Below, piece by piece: positions 46,488 to 55,513 of a DNA stretch of 64,000 nt. The position numbers were made by a program, and so were the translations under genes. Source of the stretch: Hyphomicrobiales bacterium. Its GTDB lineage: Bacteria > Pseudomonadota > Alphaproteobacteria > Rhizobiales > Beijerinckiaceae. Each line of letters starts with the position of its first letter. The first letter of the stretch is position 1. The stretch is taken from the NCBI GenBank assembly GCA_019075865.1, contig JAGXAN010000011.1, positions 23,812 through 87,811 of the forward strand, written 5' to 3'. The notes beneath the pieces are model-generated. The model was given only the letters and a program-made list of their open reading frames with translations, was not told the DNA's origin and did no database searches.

Positions 46488-47203
46488 TTTGTGCCCTTTA
46501 CGGCTGCGCGCATGGCTGCACGTTTCAAGCCAGCTATGGCATAGGTTGGCGCGAGACTCTTGGGGCAGAATTTCGTGCAACTCAAATGTGTATGGCAGGA
46601 TTGGCAACCGCCATCCGCAACCACCGCGGCGAGGCGCTCGGCCTGCCCCCGGTCACGCACGTCATTGACCAGCGTCCACGCTCGGTTCAGCGCCGCTGGG
46701 CCGAGATAATCGCGATCCCAAGCCACGACATCGCAAGCCGAATAGCAAATGCCGCAGCCAATGCACTCAATGCCCCTGTCTGCCGCCTGACGCTCAGCGC
46801 TATCGGGCTTGACGATAGCAAAATCGGCTGGCGGTGCATCGCCCGGTTCAAAAACACCTTTGGCCTTTTGCCACTTTTCAAAGAATGTCGTCATGTCCAC
46901 AACGAGGTCCTTGACGACAGGCAGGTTGCGCAAAGGTTCCAGCGTCAGCATCCCCTTTTTGGCTACGGCGGCAACGCGGGTTCGGCAGGTCCAGCGCGGC
47001 TCACCATTCACCGTCATGGCGCAGGAACCGCACATGCCCACCCGGCAGGCAAAGCGGTAGGCCAGATCAGGTTCGGGGCCTCTCTGGATTTCGGTCACCA
47101 CATCAAGAACCGTTTGCGCCGGACGGGTTGGCAGGCTGAAGGACTGAAACGCCCCCGCCTCCCCGCCGCGCCAAATCCGCACCTCAAGCGCCTGCCCGGT
47201 CAT
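46484..47203 (-). CDS. Succinate dehydrogenase/fumarate reductase iron-sulfur subunit
   Basis: This is a 239-residue protein. The plant-type 2Fe-2S site is CRVGMCGSCAM plus a later Cys. The bacterial cluster motifs are CIGCGICYSAC (4Fe-4S) and CQSCHTHLSCTKFCPKS (3Fe-4S and remainder). The start at 47203 is fixed by ATGA overlap with the permease stop. It passes electrons between the flavoprotein and the membrane quinone. It is unusual that the B, C and D subunits, exporter and dehydratase precede the flavoprotein gene. Confidence 0.9.
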   Translation of the reverse strand: MTGQALEVRIWRGGEAGAFQSFSLPTRPAQTVLDVVTEIQRGPEPDLAYRFACRVGMCGSCAMTVNGEPRWTCRTRVAAVAKKGMLTLEPLRNLPVVKDLVVDMTTFFEKWQKAKGVFEPGDAPPADFAIVKPDSAERQAADRGIECIGCGICYSACDVVAWDRDYLGPAALNRAWTLVNDVRDRGQAERLAAVVADGGCQSCHTHLSCTKFCPKSLAPTYAIAGLKRAAMRAAVKGTK

Positions 47204-48087
47204 CGCTGCATGCCCCATTTTTCGACCGTCCGGGCTTCAATGGCACGAAACAGGACTGATTCCACAAGCAGGCCAATGATGATCACGGTCAGCAGGCCGG
47301 CGAAAACACTGGATGTGTTCAATTCCTCACGCGCCTCGAAAATGTACCAGCCAAGGCCGCCCGACCGCGAGGAAACGCCAAAGACAAGCTCTGCCGCAAT
47401 CAGCGTTCGCCAGGCGAAGGCCCAGCCGATTTTCAGTCCGGTCAAAATGGAGGGAAAGGCGGCAGGCATCAGGATGGTGACGACATAGCGAACACCGCTC
47501 AGGCCATAATTGCGCCCACTCATCCGCAATGTTTCGGGAACCGATCGAAAGCCTGAACTGGTATTGAGCGCAATCGCCCAGAGCACGCCATGCACGAGCA
47601 CAAAAATCAACGAGGGCGTTCCCAGACCAAACCAGATCAGGGCCAGCGGCAATAAAGCGATGGCGGGCAGCGGATTGAAAATGGCCGTAAGCGTCGAGAG
47701 AATGTCGTCACCCAGCCGCGTTGAAACCGCGAGCGTGGTGAGCACCGCAGCCAAAGCCACGCCGGCCGCGTAGCCCATCAACAGAACTTCAAGGGATGCC
47801 TCGGTACGTTGCAGCAATGTCCCATCCGCAAAATCATGCACCATGACCCCGATAGTGTCGGTAAGGGTCGGAAAAAGCAGAGAATTGTGCAGCCAAAGCG
47901 CATATAATTGCCAGATCAGGGCCAGCGCCGCGAGTATTGCGCCCCGGCGAAACAGCGCATTGTCCATCAATCTCTGCAGCCATGACAGCGGGCGCACCAC
48001 CTCGCCCACCGAAGATGCATCCACCGGCACGCGATCAAATTCGGGTCTCAAAATCAGCTGTGATTTCACCGCGCCTTCGCCGCTCAT
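47200..48087 (-). CDS. ABC permease, NitT/TauT type, second importer
   Basis: This is a 295-residue protein with about six TM helices and a long N-terminal cytoplasmic extension of about 40 residues. The coupling motif LRMSGRNYGLSGVRYVVTI and the segment IFNPLPAIALLPLALIWFGL mark the SsuC/TauC family. It overlaps the ATPase stop upstream (4 bases) and the Fe-S subunit start downstream. This importer is in one operon with the dehydrogenase, so it probably imports the substrate of that branch. Confidence 0.9.
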   Translation of the reverse strand: MSGEGAVKSQLILRPEFDRVPVDASSVGEVVRPLSWLQRLMDNALFRRGAILAALALIWQLYALWLHNSLLFPTLTDTIGVMVHDFADGTLLQRTEASLEVLLMGYAAGVALAAVLTTLAVSTRLGDDILSTLTAIFNPLPAIALLPLALIWFGLGTPSLIFVLVHGVLWAIALNTSSGFRSVPETLRMSGRNYGLSGVRYVVTILMPAAFPSILTGLKIGWAFAWRTLIAAELVFGVSSRSGGLGWYIFEAREELNTSSVFAGLLTVIIIGLLVESVLFRAIEARTVEKWGMQR

Positions 48088-48890
48088 GCGTGCACCCCCG
48101 GCTTTGCTGCCTCGGTTTCGCCTTCGAAAACAAGCTTGTGAATTCGTTTGGAGAGCAGCCCAAAGGAGGCATCATCGACCGGCTGGCCGTGAACGTAACT
48201 TGAATTCAGCTCCGCGCGCACGCGCCCTGGATGCGGCGACAGTACAAGAATGCGCGAGCCGACAAGGATCGCCTCTTCAATTGAATGCGTCACAAACAGC
48301 ACGGTGAAACGCAATTGATCCCAAAGCTCCAGCAGATCCTCCTGCATCCTTCGACGCGTGAGCGCGTCCAGTGCAGCGAAAGGCTCGTCCATGAGCAAAA
48401 TATCCGGTTCCATGGCCATGGCGCGGGCAATGGCCACGCGCATTTTCATGCCGCCGGACAGCATGTGCGGGTAGGAATTTGCAAATTTGGACAGACCCAC
48501 CTTGCTCAAAACCGAAAGCGCACGCTCCCGCGCTTCCTTGCCCTTGAAGCGACCTGTTGCGTGCATGGGAAACAGGACATTGCCAAGGGCTGTCTTCCAG
48601 GGCATCAATTGCTCAAATTCCTGGAAGACCATCATCCTGTCTGGCCCCGGCTTCACAACCTTTCTGCCGCGCAGAAAAATATCGCCCTCGATCGGTGCCA
48701 TAAATCCACCGATCGCCTTGAGCAAAGTCGACTTTCCGCATCCCGATGGACCCAAAATGACGAAACGATCACCCTCAAATACTTCAAGATCTACCCGGTA
48801 AGTTGCCGTGACCAGGTGCTGCGGTGTCTTATACTGCAGCGTGACGCCACGTGCTTCAAGTACAAGTTGATCGGCCTGCGCCATTTTCAA
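48084..48890 (-). CDS. ABC ATPase, NitT/TauT type, second importer
   Basis: This is a 268-residue protein. Walker A is GPSGCGKST, signature LSGGMKMR (Gly-Met-Lys instead of the usual Gly-Met-Gln), Walker B ILLMDEPFAALDA and H-loop VTHSIEEA. ATG at 48890 or 48884 are both possible starts. It lies 12 bases after the binding-protein gene and overlaps the permease start. Confidence 0.9.
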   Translation of the reverse strand: MKMAQADQLVLEARGVTLQYKTPQHLVTATYRVDLEVFEGDRFVILGPSGCGKSTLLKAIGGFMAPIEGDIFLRGRKVVKPGPDRMMVFQEFEQLMPWKTALGNVLFPMHATGRFKGKEARERALSVLSKVGLSKFANSYPHMLSGGMKMRVAIARAMAMEPDILLMDEPFAALDALTRRRMQEDLLELWDQLRFTVLFVTHSIEEAILVGSRILVLSPHPGRVRAELNSSYVHGQPVDDASFGLLSKRIHKLVFEGETEAAKPGVHA

Positions 48891-48902
48891 ATAACCCCAA
48901 GC

Positions 48903-49916
48903 TCAATTTCCGGTAATCGGTGGCGTTTCAGCGAAAAACAGGTCGCCGATGGAAGCTGGAGCGTTCTTTATGAGCCCGATTTGTTTCATGAACGAGGAGA
49001 ACTGCAAAACCCTTTGCGGTTGGATCGTCCATTTGTTTTCCGGGTCTTGAATCATTTTTTGGACTTCTGCTTGCGAGAGCGTCGCTTTCTTTTGTGTTGA
49101 AAGATAGATTTTCGCAGCTTGCGCGGGATGCTGCTGGATGAACGTCTCCGCATCATTCAGCGCCATCTGAAATGCCGTCACGACTTTCGGATTGGCGTTC
49201 ACGAAGCTTTTGGTTGACCACAAACAGTTGAAAGTATGGGGGCCGCCAAGCACCTTGAAACTGTCCAGCACCTGATGAACCTTCGTATTTTGTAATTCCT
49301 GATACATGAAGGGGGCGGAGGTGAAATGCGCGGTGATGCCCGCTGTTCCGTTCAGGAGGGCGGAATAGCCATCCGGGTGGGACATCGAAACGGTGAGCGA
49401 ATCCAGCTTGCTGAAATTCTTGGGGCCAAATTCCTTGGCTGCCGCCATGTCAAGAATGATTGCCTGGATCGAAACCTTGACGGCGGGCAGGGCAATGCGA
49501 TCCTTGTCCGTAAAGTCTTTCAGCGAATGCACGGCTGGGTTTGTCGTGTTCAGATAGAGTGGCATCGAGTTCATGCACGCCAGGCCCCTGACGCCCAGAT
49601 TGTCGCGGGTGCGGTCGGTAATCACCAGCATCGGTGCCACGCCGCCGGATGCTATATCCAGATTATTGGAAATGAGCGCTTCGTTCATCGACGCCCCGCC
49701 GGTGAAGGATAACCAATGCGGGGTGATCTGTACCCCTTGCTCCTTGCCGCGCGTCACGAGGAGATTTTGCTTCTCCATCAAGGTGAGCGGAAGATAGGAA
49801 ATGCCATACTCTTTGGCGATCCGAACGTCCATCGCGCGAGCAGGTTGGGCACCGCCCGTAACGAGCAACACCGACGCAATGATCGCGCTGGATAAAATTC
49901 CCTTTGAATGCCGCAT
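48903..49916 (-). CDS. ABC substrate-binding protein, NitT/TauT type, second importer
   Basis: This is a 337-residue protein. The ATG at 49916 follows a GGAGG-rich leader; a GTG at 49928 lies in the same frame. The signal peptide ends ARA near residue 28. GGASMNEALISNNLDIASGG is the binding loop of NMT1/TauA-like proteins. It is the first gene of a 10-gene - strand operon running to 41773. The substrate is unknown but should relate to the dicarboxylate/sulfonate genes that follow. Confidence 0.88.
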   Translation of the reverse strand: MRHSKGILSSAIIASVLLVTGGAQPARAMDVRIAKEYGISYLPLTLMEKQNLLVTRGKEQGVQITPHWLSFTGGASMNEALISNNLDIASGGVAPMLVITDRTRDNLGVRGLACMNSMPLYLNTTNPAVHSLKDFTDKDRIALPAVKVSIQAIILDMAAAKEFGPKNFSKLDSLTVSMSHPDGYSALLNGTAGITAHFTSAPFMYQELQNTKVHQVLDSFKVLGGPHTFNCLWSTKSFVNANPKVVTAFQMALNDAETFIQQHPAQAAKIYLSTQKKATLSQAEVQKMIQDPENKWTIQPQRVLQFSSFMKQIGLIKNAPASIGDLFFAETPPITGN

Positions 49917-50336
49917 CGCTCCCTCCACTCGAATCGTTGATCCAATTAGATTTCAGTCAGCGTCCGTAATGTTGGGCAACGACTTGTTTCCTCGTTCATT
50001 TACCGACCCGAGGATGAGGACTGACTGCCAGAATTGAAGGTAAGGCTGTCCCAACAAGTTTGTCAATACTGATATCTTATAGATGATTTTACAGGCGCAT
50101 TTGGGACATTGGTTCACCGCCTCTTTGGGCAGGATTGACCCGAAACATCTCCCCCGACCAGTGCAGCGCAAAACGCCGGGTGACGCAAGGCGGGTATTTC
50201 TTTGCGTGGAACCATCCAACCTCAGGGGTCAACTTCCTCCCGCGCCTGAGGTGGTGCTCCGGTGCGTTGACAAAGCCATCCAATCTTATATAAGTTACAT
50301 TATAAGCTGCAAAAGCCACTTTCAAGGAGACCGCCC
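49917..50336. promoter_or_regulatory. Divergent control region between the importer operon and suyAB
   Basis: There are 420 bases with no supported gene. Two AT-rich palindromic sites stand out: ATCTTATAGAT at 50074-50084, on the importer side, and CTTATATAAG at 50285-50294, about 43 bases before the suyA start. The second matches the TTATATAA core beside the GntR-family gene (52653-52660). These are candidate operators for the GntR regulator. Confidence 0.5.
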
Positions 50337-50624
50337 ATGAGCATTCCGCAACTTCTTGTGCACAGCCCGAAAGACAATGTCGGCGTCGTCGTCGTCGAGG
50401 GTCTGAAGGCTGGCACCGAGATGATTTGTGTCATCACCGAAAACAACAAGGATTTTCGTTTGAAAGCCAATGCAGATGTCCCGATCGGCCACAAGGTGGC
50501 GCTTGTGGATCTGGCTGTCGGCGCTACGGCGATCAAATATGGGGAGGATATCGGCAAGATCGTCGCCCCCATCAAAAAAGGCGATCACGTCCATACGCAA
50601 AATCTCAAGACAAAACGCTGGTAA
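50337..50624 (+). CDS. suyA: Sulfolactate sulfo-lyase small subunit (SuyA)
   Basis: This is a 95-residue protein of the UxaA/SAF-domain type. [18 protein letters not shown] and [14 protein letters not shown] are the family core, as in SuyA and the N-terminal part of altronate dehydratase. AAGGAG precedes the ATG. With SuyB it splits (R)-sulfolactate to pyruvate and sulfite. Position beside SuyB and in an island with hpsNOP-like genes supports sulfonate rather than uronate use. Without SuyB it could be a generic UxaA-type subunit. Confidence 0.85.
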   Translation: MSIPQLLVHSPKDNVGVVVVEGLKAGTEMICVITENNKDFRLKANADVPIGHKVALVDLAVGATAIKYGEDIGKIVAPIKKGDHVHTQNLKTKRW

Positions 50625-50638
50625 GAGGGAAAACAACC

Positions 50639-51808
50639 ATGTCAGACATAAAAATGACCGGCTGGCGTCGCGAGAATGGCCGGGTGGGTGTCCGCAATCA
50701 CGTGATCATCCTGCCGCTCGATGATTTGTCGAATACGGCCTGCGAGGCCGTCGCCCATAACGTCAAGGGCACGATGGCCTTGCCGCACGCTTACGGGCGT
50801 CTGCAGTTCGGTGCCGATCTTGATTTGCATTTCCGCACCCTGATCGGCACGGGCAGCAATCCAAATGTTGCAGCGGTGATTGTGATTGGCATTGAACCGC
50901 AGTGGACGGGCCGCGTGGTCGAAGGTATTCGTAAAACGGGCAAGCCGGTTGAGGGCTTCTGGATCGAACAGCATGGCGACCTGAACACCATTGCTGCGGC
51001 CTCGCGCCGGGCGAAGGAATTGGTGCAATGGGCCTCCGAATTGCCGCGCGAGCCGATTGAAATAGGCGATCTCTGGGTCTCCACCAAATGTGGCGAAAGC
51101 GACACCACCACCGGTCTCGCATCCTGCCCGGCCGTCGGCAACATGTACGACAAGTGGATCCCGAAGGGCATTTACGGCGTGTTTGGTGAAACCTCCGAAA
51201 TCACCGGTGGCGAGCATTTGTGCAAAGCCCGCGCCGCAACGCCTGAAATAGCCGAGAAATGGTATAAGATGTGGAAGTCCTACCAGGACGACGTGATCGA
51301 GGCGCACAAGACGGACGATCTTTCGGACAGCCAGCCAACCAAGGGCAATATCGAAGGTGGCTTGACCACAATCGAGGAAAAGGCGCTCGGCAACCTCGAA
51401 AAAATCGGGCATAACAGCAAATATCTGGATGCGCTGGAGCCGGCCGAAGCACCTGCAAAAGGGCCAGGGCTTTATTACATGGATACGTCTTCGGCCGCGG
51501 CTGAATGTATTACGCTGATGGGTGCTGCCGGTTATGTCGTGCATACATTCCCCACCGGACAGGGCAATATCATTGGCAATCCGATTGTGCCGGTCATCAA
51601 GATCACCGGAAATCCACGAACGGTCCGCACGATGAGCGAGCATGTCGATGTTGACGTGTCCGGCGTTCTGCGGCGCGAAATGACCATTGATCAGGCTGGC
51701 GACGCGTTGATCGAGATGATTGGTCGCACCGCCAACGGCCGACTGACCGCGGCCGAGGCGTTGGGCCACCGGGAATTTGTGATGACGAAGCTTTATCGCA
51801 GTGCCTGA
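50639..51808 (+). CDS. suyB: Sulfolactate sulfo-lyase large subunit (SuyB)
   Basis: This is a 389-residue UxaA/galactarate-dehydratase-like protein. [19 protein letters not shown] is the family N-terminus. Conserved Cys in [21 protein letters not shown] should help hold an Fe-S or metal site. [18 protein letters not shown] is a typical late block. The ATG at 50639 follows AGAGGGA; the open frame continues upstream through suyA in another register. It completes the sulfo-lyase, releasing sulfite, which TauE/SafE would export. Confidence 0.87.
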   Translation: MSDIKMTGWRRENGRVGVRNHVIILPLDDLSNTACEAVAHNVKGTMALPHAYGRLQFGADLDLHFRTLIGTGSNPNVAAVIVIGIEPQWTGRVVEGIRKTGKPVEGFWIEQHGDLNTIAAASRRAKELVQWASELPREPIEIGDLWVSTKCGESDTTTGLASCPAVGNMYDKWIPKGIYGVFGETSEITGGEHLCKARAATPEIAEKWYKMWKSYQDDVIEAHKTDDLSDSQPTKGNIEGGLTTIEEKALGNLEKIGHNSKYLDALEPAEAPAKGPGLYYMDTSSAAAECITLMGAAGYVVHTFPTGQGNIIGNPIVPVIKITGNPRTVRTMSEHVDVDVSGVLRREMTIDQAGDALIEMIGRTANGRLTAAEALGHREFVMTKLYRSA

Positions 51809-51832
51809 CCGGCCAGCTTGTTAGCAATGGTG

Positions 51833-51861
51833 ACCCGCGCCCGCCTTGAGCCGGCGCGGGT
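51833..51861. terminator. Hairpin between convergent suyB and gntR-like genes
   Basis: ACCCGCGCC pairs perfectly with GGCGCGGGT (9 bp, 11-base loop), 25 bases after the suyB stop and 21 bases before the end of the - strand regulator gene. It is a likely bidirectional transcription end, though it has no strong U-tract. Confidence 0.55.
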
Positions 51862-51881
51862 TGAAGGCATGTTCAGCGTCT

Positions 51882-52649
51882 CTAGTTCAATTCCGCAGCA
51901 TAACGGAATTCGTCGCTTCGGCACCGCGATATGCGCAGTTCCACCGCCACCTTGCTGACATCGCGGGCGATACGGGTAATTTCCAGCAGCGGTGTGGCCT
52001 TGGCGATCTTGAGCTGGCGTGCATCCTCGGCAGAAGCTGCGATGGCCGCCACCCTCTCGCTGGCATGGGCGATGGTTATGCCGTAGCGCTCCTGATAGAT
52101 GACATACATCTCATCCACCATCTGCTTTCCGATTTCGATCTGCAGATCCGGCATCATCTGAACCGGCGTATAAATCCGCTCATAAATCGCAGGTGAAGCC
52201 TTCAAGCTGCGGTTGCGGGTAATATGATAGAGCGGTGTGCCGGGCTCGACCTCAAGCTGCTTTGCCAGTTCCTGGCTGGCGTTGACGATATTCTGGCTGA
52301 GTGCCTGGCTCGTGGGCACAGGCCGCTGTTCATTGATGTCAACCATCCGAAAAAAGTGAAACAAGGCATGTTCTCGGGTATGGCGTGCGACATAGGTGCC
52401 GCGCCCCTGTCGCCGGACGATCAGGCGCTCAGCCTCGATGGCGATCAATGCCTTTCGAACGGTTCCCTGGCTGACATTATATTCATTGGCCAGTTGAAAT
52501 TCATTGGGGATCATGTCCCCGGGCTTCCAATCACCCGTCGCGATCCGCCGTGTGATGAGCGCTTTCACTTGCGCATAAAGCGGCTGATAGTCAGTCGCGG
52601 CTGCCGGGTCGTCCTGATCGTTGTCCATTTGAATCCGCGTTCCATTCAT
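51882..52649 (-). CDS. GntR-family regulator, HutC/FarR subfamily (UTRA domain)
   Basis: This is a 255-residue protein. The winged helix-turn-helix covers about 20-85 (PGDMIPNEFQLANEYNVSQG, TVRKALIAIEAERL). The UTRA effector domain runs from about 105 to 245 (LYHITRNRSLKASPAIYERI). ATG at 52649 is the longest choice; one at 52628 is also possible. A TTATATAA site lies directly before the first ATG, so the gene may be autoregulated. It probably controls suyAB, the divergent importer operon and perhaps the MocDEF-like genes. Confidence 0.9.
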   Translation of the reverse strand: MNGTRIQMDNDQDDPAAATDYQPLYAQVKALITRRIATGDWKPGDMIPNEFQLANEYNVSQGTVRKALIAIEAERLIVRRQGRGTYVARHTREHALFHFFRMVDINEQRPVPTSQALSQNIVNASQELAKQLEVEPGTPLYHITRNRSLKASPAIYERIYTPVQMMPDLQIEIGKQMVDEMYVIYQERYGITIAHASERVAAIAASAEDARQLKIAKATPLLEITRIARDVSKVAVELRISRCRSDEFRYAAELN

Positions 52650-52652
52650 TGA

Positions 52653-52660
52653 TTATATAA
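52653..52660 (-). promoter_or_regulatory. Candidate GntR operator next to its own gene
   Basis: TTATATAA is embedded in TGATTATATAAATG just upstream of the regulator start. The same 8-base core is in the CTTATATAAG palindrome before suyA. Shared AT palindromes upstream of a GntR gene and its likely target suggest an operator. Confidence 0.4.
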
Positions 52661-52749
52661 ATGACAACAGAATGCGAAATAGTCAAAACGCCACGGCGGC
52701 CATACCCGCGCTTGCGGCCAAAGCCAATTTTGCTGCGGATGAAAGTGCC

Positions 52750-53982
52750 CTAGCTGCGCAACAGCGATTTCAGGCTTGTGTCCGGGGATGCCAGTGCCGC
52801 CGGCGCGGGTTTGATACTTTTGGCAATCATCATTTCTGCCAGCCGCACGTCGCGCCCAACTTTTGGCATGGGCCCCAATCCGGTCGCCGCCACCAGCCTG
52901 CCGGTTGCATCGAGATGAAATGTGAGCGTGGCCCCCTCGCCCAACTCGCGCGTCACCGTGCTGCAGCCGGCATCGCAAAGGCCGGCAATTTGCAGATGCA
53001 AATCGAATTGATCGGTCCAGAACCACGGAATTTCGGCGTAAGCTTCGCTGGCGCCGAGCATGGCTTTGGCGGCGTGGGTGCCTTGCGCTTGCGCATTGCG
53101 CCAGGCCTCCAGTCGAATCCGTCGCCCGTTATACAGCGGGTGCGGAAACGAGCAGCAATCGCCGGCTGCATAAATATGCGGATCGCTGGTGCGCAAACTG
53201 GCGTCGGCGGCAATGCCATTGTCGAGCGCCAGCCCCGCCAATTGTGCCACCGTCGTTTCAGGCGCGGCCCCTATCCCGGCAATAATGCAATCGGCACTGA
53301 TAAATTCGCCATCGCCCAATGCAATTGCGTGATCGTTTGGCAGCGGGTGAAGCGCCTCGATGGTGACGCCGGTGCGCAGGTCAACGCCCCTGGCGCGATG
53401 GGTTCGGGCAATTTCCCCGGCGATTTCGGCCGGCACACCGCGCATCAAAATCCGGGGCGCTGCTTCCAGCACGGTGACAATGCAACCCAGCTGGCAGGCG
53501 CTGGCCGCCAGTTCGAGGCCGATGAAACCGCCACCGATGATGACAACCCGTTGGCCTTTTTTCAATTGGGCGCGGATCGCCAGCGCATCCTCGTAACTGC
53601 GCAGGGTCAGGGCGTGTTCGCCGCCCACCCCATTGAGGCGACGCGCCCGGGCACCGGTCGCCAGCAGCAACTTGTGATAGCCGAGGGTTTGCCCATCTTC
53701 GCATTGAACCGTCTGCGCGGTGCAATCGATGCCCAGGATGCGGGTGCTGTTGCGCAATTCAATGTTTAATACGTCGAGGCGCGCGGCAAGACCCATGCGT
53801 GGCAGGCACGCCTCGCCCGGTTCCAGCATCACGGCTTTCGACAAGGGTGGGCGCTCATAGGGCGTGCGGCCTTCGTCACTGAGCAGGCTGATGCCATCCT
53901 GCCAACCCGCTTCGCGCAGCGCCACCGCTGCGTGCACCCCGGCTTCGCCGGCGCCGACGATCACAATTTGAGGTGCGCTCAT
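52750..53982 (-). CDS. NAD(P)H-ferredoxin reductase of a MocDEF-like oxygenase
   Basis: This is a 410-residue two-dinucleotide-binding flavoprotein. FAD motif GAGEAG is at 10-15, the NAD motif IGGGFIGLE is near 155-163 and the second FAD motif YAAGDCC is near 270. This is the layout of Rieske-type ferredoxin reductases such as MocF. The start at 53982 (MSAPQIVIVG) fits the family; the longer frame is not used. It supplies electrons to the ferredoxin encoded just upstream on the same strand. Confidence 0.9.
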   Translation of the reverse strand: MSAPQIVIVGAGEAGVHAAVALREAGWQDGISLLSDEGRTPYERPPLSKAVMLEPGEACLPRMGLAARLDVLNIELRNSTRILGIDCTAQTVQCEDGQTLGYHKLLLATGARARRLNGVGGEHALTLRSYEDALAIRAQLKKGQRVVIIGGGFIGLELAASACQLGCIVTVLEAAPRILMRGVPAEIAGEIARTHRARGVDLRTGVTIEALHPLPNDHAIALGDGEFISADCIIAGIGAAPETTVAQLAGLALDNGIAADASLRTSDPHIYAAGDCCSFPHPLYNGRRIRLEAWRNAQAQGTHAAKAMLGASEAYAEIPWFWTDQFDLHLQIAGLCDAGCSTVTRELGEGATLTFHLDATGRLVAATGLGPMPKVGRDVRLAEMMIAKSIKPAPAALASPDTSLKSLLRS

Positions 53983-54053
53983 GCTGTTTTCTCGCAATTT
54001 AGGGTGCATGTGCCGGGCATGTCTTGCGGGCGTGTGGATGGGTGGCGCAGCCC

Positions 54054-54374
54054 TTAGCTCGCGCCAAGGTCGATCCATACCTTGCCGCCCTCAACCTTGA
54101 CCGGGTAAGTCTTCAGATTGACGCATACCGGCGCGCCCTTGGCCTCGCCGGTGCGATAATCGAAGCGGCCATTATGTTTGGGGCACTCGATGATATGGTC
54201 CATAACCAGACCGCCACCCAGCAGCACCTGCTCATGGGTGCAATGGCCGGCCGTGGCGTAAAACTGGTCATCAGGGCTGCGAAAAATCGCATAATCCTGG
54301 CACTCATGCCTGAAATTGATCAGGTCTTCGGGTTCTATGTCATCGGTCACACAAGCCTGCACCCAATTGCTCAT
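54054..54374 (-). CDS. Rieske-type 2Fe-2S ferredoxin (MocE-like)
   Basis: This is a 106-residue protein. The Rieske ligands are Cys45-His47 (GHCTHE) and Cys64-His67 (CPKHNG), with the normal spacing of small Rieske ferredoxins. It transfers electrons from the reductase to the membrane oxygenase. Its ATG overlaps the oxygenase stop (ATGA). MocE-type ferredoxins work in rhizopine demethylation, but here the partner context is different. Confidence 0.92.
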   Translation of the reverse strand: MSNWVQACVTDDIEPEDLINFRHECQDYAIFRSPDDQFYATAGHCTHEQVLLGGGLVMDHIIECPKHNGRFDYRTGEAKGAPVCVNLKTYPVKVEGGKVWIDLGAS

Positions 54375-55513
54375 ATTACACCCGCTTCGCTTCTGGTGGA
54401 TTTGGTTGGCGTTACCCCGGTTTCATGCAGATCGGGGCGGTAGGGCTTGGCGGTCGCGGGCAATTCGCGAACCAGATAGGTATCCTCGCCCCGCAATTGC
54501 CGGGCCCATACCGGAAAAATCTGCCGGTAAGCGGCCCATATGGATGGACTGGGCGGCGGCAGGTCATGTGCCAGCAACTTATGCAGCTTCGGCAGCGCAT
54601 GATAGGGCACCATCGGAAACATGTGATGTTCGACGTGGTAATTCATATTCCAGTAAACGAAGCGCGACACCGGGTTGATATAAACGGTGCGCGAATTCAG
54701 GCGATGGTCGAGAACATCATCCGCCAGTCCGCCGTGCTGCAACAGCCCGGTCATGACATGGTGCCAGGCGCCATAAAGCCGCGGCGTTCCAACCAGCAAA
54801 ATCGGCAGCCATGAATGCGCAAAAAGCGCCAGCCCAATTGTCGCGGCATAGATCAGCACCCATACCCGGGCCACGAATATCACCTTGTGCCATTCCATCT
54901 GCGGCACGAAGCTTTTTTCTTCAGGAGTGACAATTCCGGCGGCATGGATGACCATGGCCTTCATCGCATTCCACGCATCGAGAATGCCGAAGAAATTCAG
55001 CGCGACCTTGGCCAGCACCGGCGGGCGCATGACGGCAATTTCCGGGTCCAGCCCGACAATCAACGTATCGGTGTGGTGGCGCGTATGGCTCCACCGCCAG
55101 GTGACCGGATTGCGCATGATCATGAAACAGGCCATCTGATAGACGATGTCATTCATCCACGGCGTCTTGAAAGCCGTGCCATGCGAGCATTCGTGCCAGC
55201 GCGAGTCGGTGGCCGAGCCATACAGCACCCCATAGGGCAGCAGAAATGCCCAGGCCCAACCGGAGGGCCACACCCATATCGCACCGGCCGCGAGCACAAC
55301 CATCGCGCCCAGCCAGATGAATGTGTCCCGGATTGCCGGGCCATCGTCGCGTTGCATCAACGCCTTGAGTTCCTTGCGCGACACATCCGTGTGATACCAT
55401 TCGGCGGATCGCAGGCCACGGGCAGCGGCGAGGCGCGCATCTTCACCCAACATGCCATAGTCTCGAACGCGCGAGGCGCGTGCATCTTTTAGAGAGTCGG
55501 ATGGAACGGTCAT
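54371..55513 (-). CDS. Membrane di-iron oxygenase, fatty-acid-desaturase family (MocD-like)
   Basis: This is a 380-residue protein. The three His boxes are HECSH (107-111), HTRHH (143-147) and HVEHHMFP near 293-300, which bind the two irons. Hydrophobic pairs of TMs are at about 65-100 and 215-240. With the ferredoxin and reductase it forms a complete three-part oxygenase as in MocDEF, which removes an O-methyl group from rhizopine. Hydroxylation, O-dealkylation or desaturation of a pathway compound is possible. The gene lies inside the sulfonate island next to the GntR regulator. Confidence 0.88.
   Translation of the reverse strand: MTVPSDSLKDARASRVRDYGMLGEDARLAAARGLRSAEWYHTDVSRKELKALMQRDDGPAIRDTFIWLGAMVVLAAGAIWVWPSGWAWAFLLPYGVLYGSATDSRWHECSHGTAFKTPWMNDIVYQMACFMIMRNPVTWRWSHTRHHTDTLIVGLDPEIAVMRPPVLAKVALNFFGILDAWNAMKAMVIHAAGIVTPEEKSFVPQMEWHKVIFVARVWVLIYAATIGLALFAHSWLPILLVGTPRLYGAWHHVMTGLLQHGGLADDVLDHRLNSRTVYINPVSRFVYWNMNYHVEHHMFPMVPYHALPKLHKLLAHDLPPPSPSIWAAYRQIFPVWARQLRGEDTYLVRELPATAKPYRPDLHETGVTPTKSTRSEAGVI

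Noticed and set aside
48344..48372. TGCATCC-N15-CGTC match on the + strand
   Set aside because: It lies inside the ABC ATPase gene in the antisense direction and the -10 part differs (CGTCCAG); most likely chance.
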